Assembly: GCF_964275005.1 (NCBI RefSeq)
Contig: NC_092699.1
Span: forward strand, 15,786,149-15,850,148
Source: Diadema setosum
Taxonomy: Eukaryota; Echinodermata; Echinoidea; Diadematoida; Diadematidae
Length of the DNA stretch: 64,000 bases
Direction: 5' to 3'
Positions 56,144 through 64,000 of this stretch are shown here, piece by piece. Made by a program: the position numbers and the translations under genes. How positions within the stretch are numbered: position 1 is the first letter of the stretch; the number at the start of each line of letters is the position of its first letter. The notes under the pieces were generated by a model, which ran no database searches, had not been told where the DNA came from, and saw only the letters and a list, made by a program, of their open reading frames with translations.

Positions 56144-57110
56144 ACAATTATGAAATAGTAGCCCTCCAAATTTGGATTATCTTTTTTTTTTTTTTTTTTT
56201 TATATGCACTGTATAATCAAATGCTATACATGTTTTACCCTTTGCATGCTCTTGGAGCCAGTTGGCACATATTGGCACAAAAGCTTGCCAAACATTGCAA
56301 CGAATGATGCAGGCGACCTGTCTTACCCCTTAAGCAGTCTTGAAAGGTATTGGATGTGAGCAGGTGTATGGGGGTAGCTAGGTATAAGGTCCTTACAGGA
56401 AAAAAGAATAGTCCGTAAGTTGTGTAAGTAGTTAAGTGGCCTTTTTGTAAGGATGCTAATGATCATGACAGTTTTATGTAAATCGCTACACGTATATCGA
56501 TGATTATGGTCACATCCCTACACAACCCAAGTGAGAAATTGAAGGGGGAATCATAATCTTTAAAATTGTATCAAACAATATGTGCCTCAAAGGAAGTGAT
56601 GCCTCAAATATTCAACCTGCTGTCTGCTATAATCTGGCTGGTTATAGAGAGGGACTCTGGGTATTTCAGAATCCCGTATACATGTATATAGGATCTTTGA
56701 TAGTGGGGGCACTGTAAAGCATTGTGGATAATGGAGTATAGGCGACCTGACTCTGAGGATCAGAGTTCGATTACCGTCCAGTATGTATTACGTCCTTGGA
56801 ATTTGACGAGGCTGCCTTTAATAAAAAGGACATTATTATTGTTATTATTATCATTGTCTCTATCTTCACAAGATGTCTCTTGGAGATCAATATCACGTCA
56901 AGTTCCATTCTGGAATCTTAGACTTCTAGTACTTTTCTCAGGATTCGCACCGTCCCCAGCAATGCTGCTTTTTGGAGCGTTTGCACTCGATCGGGCACAC
57001 CCACATCGTCCAAGTGCCGTCGCAGCTGCTTTGGCGTCGTTTCAAGTGCTCCAACGACAATAGGGATCACTTTCGTTTGCATATTCCACAGGCGGCAAAG
57101 TTCTCTGGCA
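56144..57110. other. Non-coding stretch
   Basis: AT-rich with a poly(T) run (56182-56201). An open frame at 56722-57063 (113 codons) has no recognisable domain. No gene seen. Confidence 0.4.
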
Positions 57111-57214
57111 AGGTCCTGGTTGCAACTGATTGACAAATTGCCCTACATCGACGTATATAAGCACTGAATTGATCAGTGTTTTAGTAGTAGCCATGATAAA
57201 AAATCGTGGGCGTA

Positions 57215-57292
57215 CATACTCGAGCAGGATTCGAACCTCCGACCTCCTGATCATCGGACAGGCGTCATCTCCACTAGACCACCGACAGCAAG
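57215..57292 (-). mobile_element. tRNA-derived SINE head
   Basis: The minus strand has an A box (TGGTCTAGTGG, 57271-57281), then TCAGGAGGTC and a perfect B box (GGTTCGAATCC, 57227-57237) followed by TGCTCGAGTATG. There is no acceptable acceptor stem, so this is a SINE and not a tRNA gene. A degraded relative is at 36440-36535. The left flank (57118-57155) repeats an arm of the 25707 fold-back. Confidence 0.6.
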
Positions 57293-57639
57293 TGTTGGTT
57301 CTAATCCTTTCCGCATGTAGCGGGTACTGCGTAATTATTCAAATTCATGAAATTCTTCCTTCGAGGAGTTTTTCATTGCAACAGGTAGAGATGAAGCTGA
57401 ATAACCATTGCCGAAATAGTATGCGCATTCGAGTTTTTAGAATGCACAAATGCGAAATTGGTTGCCACATGAGTTAATTTGAACGACGAAAGACTCATTT
57501 GAATGAAGTATTTTCGATGCCTGAGCAAATTTGACGAAAAGGAATGCTTCTAATGTGAAATTGAATGACAAAACAATGAAATTGCCTGGGAAAACCTATT
57601 TCATTACCATTAGAACTACTGCTGCTATACTCCTGCTAT

Positions 57640-57725
57640 TCTTCTTCTTCTTCTTCTTCTTCTTATTATTATTATTATTATTACTATTACTATTATTATT
57701 ATTATTACTATTATTATTATTGTTA

Positions 57726-57762
<37 letters not shown>

Positions 57763-57782
57763 CATTATTGTTATCATAGTCA
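57640..57782 (+). repeat. (TTC)n/(TTA)n microsatellite
   Basis: Trinucleotide tract; the poly-Leu open frame across it is an artefact. Confidence 0.9.
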
Positions 57783-60600
57783 TTATTAGGGAAATCAGCT
57801 AAGCGTCTTCCACATCATCCCAGAACATTAGTGCACTTGATAAACATGTAGTAAACATTCAACATTCCGAGATTCTTACAGAAAAATCCACTTTTATGGC
57901 CTATATTCATATGAATTAAAAATCCTAAACAGTCTTGAGTGATGCAAAGCATTTTTTAGCAGCCGTTTAAAAAAAAAACTCACAATATTTCGGAGCATTG
58001 GATTTTTGTTTGTTTGCAATCTGCTGTTCAGTTTTGATGAAATATTCTCTGTCCTTATTTCTCTGTGATTTCTTTGAGATTTCTTGTTACGTAGTGAGGC
58101 ATATTGTGGGGGAGGGGGTTATGAATTTGTCAGTCGAAATAGAATGAATTTTCCCTTCCGTCTACTAAAAGATTTTAGCCAGGGAGAAATTTTGAAAGAA
58201 ACAAAGAAACGATTAACACTGTTACCTAGTTTCCGGAGATTAACCATAACCAATAGAAATATGTCTGTACAAAGGGGGTAGGTTTATGACAATACAATGG
58301 ATATGATATATATACATTTTTTTTCTTTCTTTTTTATGTACAGATATTATGAAACACTTCTAAGGAAGCTCTAACACAACATGTGGTCGCGACGTGACCG
58401 GCCGGTGGTGATAACCTTGTAAAGCGCTTGAAAATTGACAAGCGCCTATCTGACGTGTCTCTGTGGTGCTAGTTAGACAATTGGAAAGGTACATGAATAC
58501 CGGCAGTTTACGTGACAGAAACGGCTGCGGTTGTCATCCATTGCACAACATCTGGAGCTTTTGCTGAGTATAGTGACGATATTTGGTTGTCTAAAAAGAA
58601 ACGAAAAAAAAAAAAAAAGAGAGAGGAAAATCAATCTTTGCTCCAACAGGAAACATGTAGATTAGCCACATGTTTATAGGTCAACCATATTCGCGGAGCT
58701 TATTCTTGCCTACCTATAACATGCTTTCAAACTACTATTTCGGTGTAGTTGGCATAATTGGATTTTAATCTCACATTTTACCTTAGATTCTATTGTAAAT
58801 CTCTATATAAATTTAGATTCAACTGAAGACACCAAAATACTAGAGTATCTACAGCCATGATTTTGCCTTTCTGCAACAGAAGAAAATAATACAGTGGACA
58901 ACAACACCTGCAAAAACTACAAAACACGGGGAGCGTTAAAAGCAGATACTATTATCAGGTATTCAGTCAGTAGAGCAAAAGGTAGTAAGCAATCTTAGGT
59001 AAATCAGTCCGAGTAGTAAAGAATAATACTTGATGTGCGGTAATCAGTCCGAATGGTAAAAGGATAGTATCCGATCTGAGGTAACCAGTAAGGATAAACC
59101 TCTGATCGTGATATGCCCATGAACCCGCCTCCCTATAGATCACTCTGAGGTTGCCGGCATAGACCTATATATTAGCCTATATAAGCGACGACAGTTGGTA
59201 TACCAGTCAGAAAGAAAATTAATGAACAAATGAACGAATAAATAAATAAATAAATAGACAAATGAATAAATGAATAAATAGATAAATAAATAAATAAGTA
59301 AATAGATAGATAAATAAATAAATAAATCATTGTGTCATAAACCATATCAAAGATTATTTAATTGGCTGTCAACCTGGTAGCTTTATACGAAAGGAAACTT
59401 ACGCATGAGTGAACCATTCGTTCTTGTCCTCCGAGGCAGAAAAGTAAAAATTGCAGAAATTGACATATTGAAATTCATTTGTAAATGTCTTTCGAGATAG
59501 AAATGATAACAAAAGACCCATTTAACGCAGTGAGAGACATGAATGAAATATCAGAAACAAGTTTTCGTTCCCTTCTTTCTCTTTATATTCTCAGACAAAA
59601 ACATAGTAAGAGGGGGAACTGAAGGAGGAACATAAGAATTTTCTGCCAACTCAACTTAAACATTTATAGGGAGTAAGCCGCAAAGATGATAAAATCGACA
59701 GAATTTCCTTATTTCAGGAATTTAACAGTGCATGAGACAAATAATTCAAGAACAAAATATTATTTCAAATTTTCTTAATTTAGAATAACGTTTCAAATCT
59801 TTACCATTTTTGTTACCATTGATTCTTCTCTAATGTCTTTGGCTGTGGATTTGACAGAAGATTCTTCATTTTCCTCCATTATTTTTGCCTTTCTTTATCT
59901 TGGGATGATTATAGAGACATAGAGATCATAAGTCCTTTTTTTTTGCAAATCAATTAGCATTTTTTATTGTGTTGAATTTGTATTTAGTTCTCGTTGTTAT
60001 ACGGAAGAGCACATACGTTTGAAAAACAACTTGTCATTTTTTTTTGATTTTTTTCCTTTGTGCCTTTCAATAGAAAAACGAATGTGTTCACTCATGTGTA
60101 AAGTTTCCTTTTTTATTGACCTACTAGGTTGATAGCCAATTAGATTATTTTAACATGCTACAGTGTTGATTAAACATTATCATTAGCAGAAGAGTCTATG
60201 AGCAAGATGAACTTGAAAAAGTGTTTCTTTCTTTCTTTCTTTTTTTGCTGAGTGTACATTGGCATAACAAGGATTGGGGGGGGGGGGGCCTCCCTCCCCA
60301 AGTTAGCACTTTGGTACATGTTTTTGGTATGTTTTACCGTTCTCGAACAGTCTCCGTGGTTTAAGTATAGGTGTCAGCATTTTGATGTACAAATGTACAT
60401 TTAATATTTTAACAATACGTCTACAATGAAAATCATTAATACTGTCTGCTAAGCATGAAAATAGAAATAGTGTGAACACGACTTCCCATTAGCGACGACT
60501 TCATGTAATGAGCGGGAGGGGTGCTTTATAGGCGAAATACTTTAACCCTAACAAAAGAAAATATCACCGGAAGAGGCCGGTCTATACTCGAGTGTTATTG
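57783..60600. other. Non-coding stretch
   Basis: AT-rich with an (AAAT)n-type tract (59236-59327), a poly(A) run (58603-58617) and a poly(G) run (60276-60287). No gene or bounded element seen. Confidence 0.4.
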
Positions 60601-60616
60601 AGGCAAACATATATAA

Positions 60617-60617
<1 letters not shown>

Positions 60618-60668
<51 letters not shown>

Positions 60669-60698
60669 TGTATATGTATATGTATATATATATATATA

Positions 60699-60731
<33 letters not shown>
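60618..60731 (+). repeat. (TA)n microsatellite
   Basis: Long TA tract with CTGTATATG interruptions. Confidence 0.9.
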
Positions 60732-60732
<1 letters not shown>

Positions 60733-61224
60733 TGGTGGGGGAAGTAGAAACTAAAAGTAACTCTTGGCACTGCAGAAAAATGCCCTAATTGTTGTTGGGT
60801 TTTTTTTTGCCAGTCTTGATGTAAGAAGGAAGGATTTTGAAGGACAGAGAAAAGGAAAGATTCATGCAAGGATCTTCACTGTATGTCCATGTATAATTTT
60901 TTTTTTTTTTGGGGGGGGGGATGGGGGAGGGGCAACCCTATACCCCCGATCGACGCCCTTGACAATCGTGACAGGCTGTAACATGTAGGTGTAAAATGTA
61001 CGAACGCTCGCGTATCCCATACGCTAAACAACGTAGGGTCTTATACCAAAATTTTCAGACTTGCTTTCAGCAAACCTCACTTTAATCTTTTTTTTTTAAT
61101 CCTGAAAAGAAAATGTCAAAATACAAAAAGAAAAAAAATGTAGGGAAGGATGTCAGGTATAGGTCTAATAAGGCATTATAATCTCGGTGTAAGCTCTTGT
61201 ACCTTAAGATTTCTATAATTCTAA

Positions 61225-61766
61225 AGGACAAGTCTACCTTCATAGACATGTGGATTGCGTGAATGCAGCAATGGATACCACTAGACCACATCAGTGAAAG
61301 TTTGAGGAATATCGGACAATCCGTTCAAAAGTTATTTATTTTTTAAAGTTTCTGCTCTGTCACTGCAGGATGAGAAGACTACTACAGCTTGTGATGTCAC
61401 ATGTGTAGAACGATATAAAGAAAATATAGAGAACATTCAACGTTACTGATTATTTTCACTTTTCTCGCATATTACAAGCACATTTGACCTACCTCTTTCA
61501 GAAAGGAGGGGAATGATATTACCCTTAACATAACGTCTGTGTCAAGTCAAGGAAATGTACACTTTTTCCCCAAAATACAATTTTGTGAAATTTATATTTT
61601 CCTTAAGTTGTTCTACGCATGTGACATCAGCAGTGACTGCGCAAATACTTTTAAAATTCATAACTTTTGAACGGATTGTCCGATTTTCCCCAAACTTTCA
61701 CTGATAATGTTCTACTAATGTTGCATTCACTCAATCCACATGGAATATGAAGTTAGACTTGTCACT
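61225..61766. mobile_element. MITE with TTAA target, family 3, copy 3
   Basis: 542 bp. The left end is AGGACAAGTCTACCTTCAT after CTAA (mutated target) and the right end CTTGTCACT before TTAA (61767-61770). Internal blocks (CATCAGTGAAAGTTTGAGGA, GATGAGAAGAC) match 35332 and 50428. Confidence 0.8.
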
Positions 61767-61789
61767 TTAATAAGGCTCGCTCACAAATG

Positions 61790-62620
61790 CCTTTACGAAC
61801 TGCTACGAACGCCGCAGCCGTAAGAACCATTTTTAGACAATTTCGTGAGATCTTAGAAGGCCACACGAAACCAGTGTTCGCAGACCTTTCTTAAACCAAT
61901 CGTAAGTTTGCAGCCTCCTTTCCGTTAAGCGGCCTTACGAACATCTTCAGAACAACGTAAGAACCACGCAAGATGTTTCTAGATTTCGTTGCAGGGTCAC
62001 GAGACAATTTTAGAAGCCTCAAATTCTTGAGAGGATCGTAAGAACGTCCTAAGTTGTTCACAGAGATTTTTACGGCGTTCATACGAACAACTCGTTGCAT
62101 TCATAAGACGCTCGAAAGCTGCTCGTAAGGAGTGCGTACACAATAATGTGCTATTATTTTGGGTTTTATAGGGAGTAGGCCTACTAATCGAAACATGAAG
62201 TTCTAATGTTCACTCTCTTCATGGTGTTCGACGGGGAAGCATTTCCTGTTATTGAAATGTGAGACTAAATATCACTTTCAACAGTCATTTTTTGTGCAAC
62301 CAGACAAAGTATACACAAATTCCTTAGATTTTCTTACGAACAACTTGAGAATGCCGTGAGTTGCACGTACTACCATCTTGCGACAAGAACAACAACAACA
62401 GCAAAAATATATATATCGTAGTATGGCCGTAAGCATGAGGTAATGAGAACTCAAGGCATTCTTGCAAAAAACGTACGAACTCTGAGGCCATTGTATAAAC
62501 GAAAATTGCTTCGTTTCCCAATGTTTTAAGTTGTTGTTCTTGCGAATTATGAAACGGCGTTTGTACAGAATTCGTATACGAACAGGGAGATTCGTACAAA
62601 CCTTGGTGGCCATAGCTTAA
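61790..62620. repeat. Degenerate TACGAAC/GTTCGTA-rich block
   Basis: ACGAAC, GTAAGAAC and their complements recur about every 20-60 bp across the interval, often near CTTACGA or CGTAAG. The pattern resembles the ACGTT-rich arms of the 52356 element. Borders are uncertain. Confidence 0.45.
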
Positions 62621-63965
62621 CTTTGGATAAGGCTAAAGGTTGCGGCCTCACATGCATCTGATATATACACGCAACTTTATATCCTTTTTTATTCGCCCTT
62701 TGAACTTGGGACAGGGGGGGGGGGGGCATTGCCCTTTTGGCTACGCATTGGCGTTGATTCACTCTCCAAAACGCGTCCGTGCGGTAGGGTTGTACGAAGA
62801 CAGTCCAGGAGGTGGACTAGCTTTGTACGCAGCCATGGGCGTGGCTGTCATAGTCCGTCTATACAATATTTCATTATTGGTACATTACATATGATTATAT
62901 TCATATTCATTTTGTGAGTTGGATATAATAATATGGTTAAAATAGTGGAAATTGGTCGATAAGTTATACTTCGTGAACAAAAATGCGGAAAAAATCAAAT
63001 CAAATCAATAATGATGAGGATATCACTGATGATGATAAGAAGAAGATGAAGAAGAGCAATAAAGATACAAGAAGAAGACTTCGAAGAAGAAATCTATTGA
63101 GTGTTAATGATAACACGATAAGATTAACATCAGTAATCACTCACAAGAACAACGACAACAACAACAAAAAAAAAAAAAAAACAAACAAAATATATCCCAA
63201 AACGGGGTGGGGGGGGGGGGGGGGGGCTAATAACAATGTCATCTCCCATTTTGTGAGGTGGGGGATGAATACATCTCCCCCTCCGGCTCTTTCTTCACTC
63301 CTAGCTGGTTACAGACAACAAATGCACATGCACGTAACATGATTTTTGTATAAGTATATCAATGGAAGTTTGCAGAACTTCGAACAGAGAAGCACACTAT
63401 TCTAATTTGATTTCTTTTCTTTATTATTTATTCATAATTCATATGTTAGCTTTTATTGTACTGTTTCCAGGTTCAATAGAACAAACGTTGATAAAAAAAC
63501 AAAAAAAAACTGATACTACTCGTACACTTTCTGTCTAAACCTGAATGCTGTGTGAAACAATAGAAGAGTTTGTTTGCAAAAACCGATAAGTCCATTTTTT
63601 AAGATTTTGAAGTATGGTCTCTGTCATAATGTACAAAATAATACCGTTTAAATGATATATTGGTCACCACATATAAAGGTAAATTTTTGAAGTTATGGTC
63701 AAAAGAAGCAGAAATTTTTTTTATTATTCTCTATATTTTTCTTGACCTTTAATCGCAAATATCTCCATTTGGCAAATAACTCTTTGAGTGCGTGATAGAG
63801 TGTCGATTGGCACAGAATACTGGACACACTGTCCACTGTCCCTATTGTACAGAAAAATATTAAGTATCTTTCTGTCCCAGATACAACACATCAAAATTGT
63901 ATTGACTTTGTTGTTTTATCTATGAATAAAATGTATGGTGTAGATTCTTCGTTTTTTCTCTGCAG
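62621..63965. other. Non-coding stretch
   Basis: AT-rich with poly(G) runs (62716-62726, 63209-63226) and a GAAGAA-rich tract (63037-63090). The lysine-rich 119-codon open frame at 62983-63342 follows the purine bias and is not convincing as a gene. Confidence 0.4.
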
Positions 63966-64000
63966 AAATTTGTGCACAGCGGTGCAGATGGCACGATGGA
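63966..64000 (+). CDS. Possible exon start at right window edge
   Basis: A pyrimidine-rich tract ending TTTTTTCTCTGCAG is followed by GC-richer sequence open in all visible codons of one frame (KFVHSGADGTM). It has the look of an internal exon of a + strand gene lying beyond the window. Only 35 bases are visible, and the protein cannot be identified. Confidence 0.35.

Noticed and set aside
57215..57292. tRNA gene call
   Set aside because: Boxes are good but the acceptor stem does not pair and related degraded copies exist, so SINE is the better call.
1..64000. CRISPR array, prophage or bacterial operon
   Set aside because: No direct-repeat/spacer pattern and no dense coding; introns, microsatellites and LINE remnants show animal DNA.

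Overview
This is eukaryotic (metazoan) genomic DNA. It is AT-rich, dense in microsatellites and homopolymers, and has GT-AG introns and a very high load of small inverted-repeat transposons. One protein-coding gene is secure: a full-length PINK1 (PTEN-induced kinase 1, mitochondrial Ser/Thr kinase) on the + strand. Its nine coding exons lie between 24592 and 42879, join in phase without a stop, and encode 642 residues (human PINK1 has 581). The mix of transposons (TTAA-target MITEs with TTAAAGG ends, piggyBac-like CCCT elements, TA-target TTTCGCGA MITEs, LINE remnants, tRNA-derived SINEs) suggests a marine invertebrate deuterostome, perhaps an echinoderm. That placement is an inference; no species marker is visible.

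Layout. 1-23.6 kb: intergenic or intronic DNA with MITEs, a LINE RT remnant (5.5-6.2 kb), a CpG-richer hairpin-bearing zone (11.3-14.1 kb) and a few exon-like pieces on the minus strand that may belong to an unrecognised gene. 23.6-24.4 kb: a 760-bp fold-back element made of alternating inverted copies of one short motif, ending about 210 bp upstream of the PINK1 start codon. 24.6-42.9 kb: PINK1, whose introns (0.5-5.5 kb) are largely built of MITEs. An inverted pair of one MITE family brackets exons 3-5, and another MITE ends 21 bp before exon 9. 43-64 kb: no secure gene. This part holds piggyBac-like MITEs, tandem repeats rich in TGACCTTTGACC, an L1/Tx1-like LINE remnant, an inverted repeat enclosing a tRNA-like sequence, a deeply nested palindrome/transposon stack (51.5-56.1 kb), SINEs and microsatellites. 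A splice acceptor followed by an open reading frame at the right edge (63966-64000) may be the first visible exon of a neighbouring gene.

The strongest structural observations are two transposon insertions whose empty site is visible in a sister repeat inside the window (TTAA target at 27.06 kb, TA target at 2.6 kb), a 39-bp perfect hairpin flanked by a 7-bp direct repeat and absent from the neighbouring tandem unit, and the fold-back array beside the PINK1 start.
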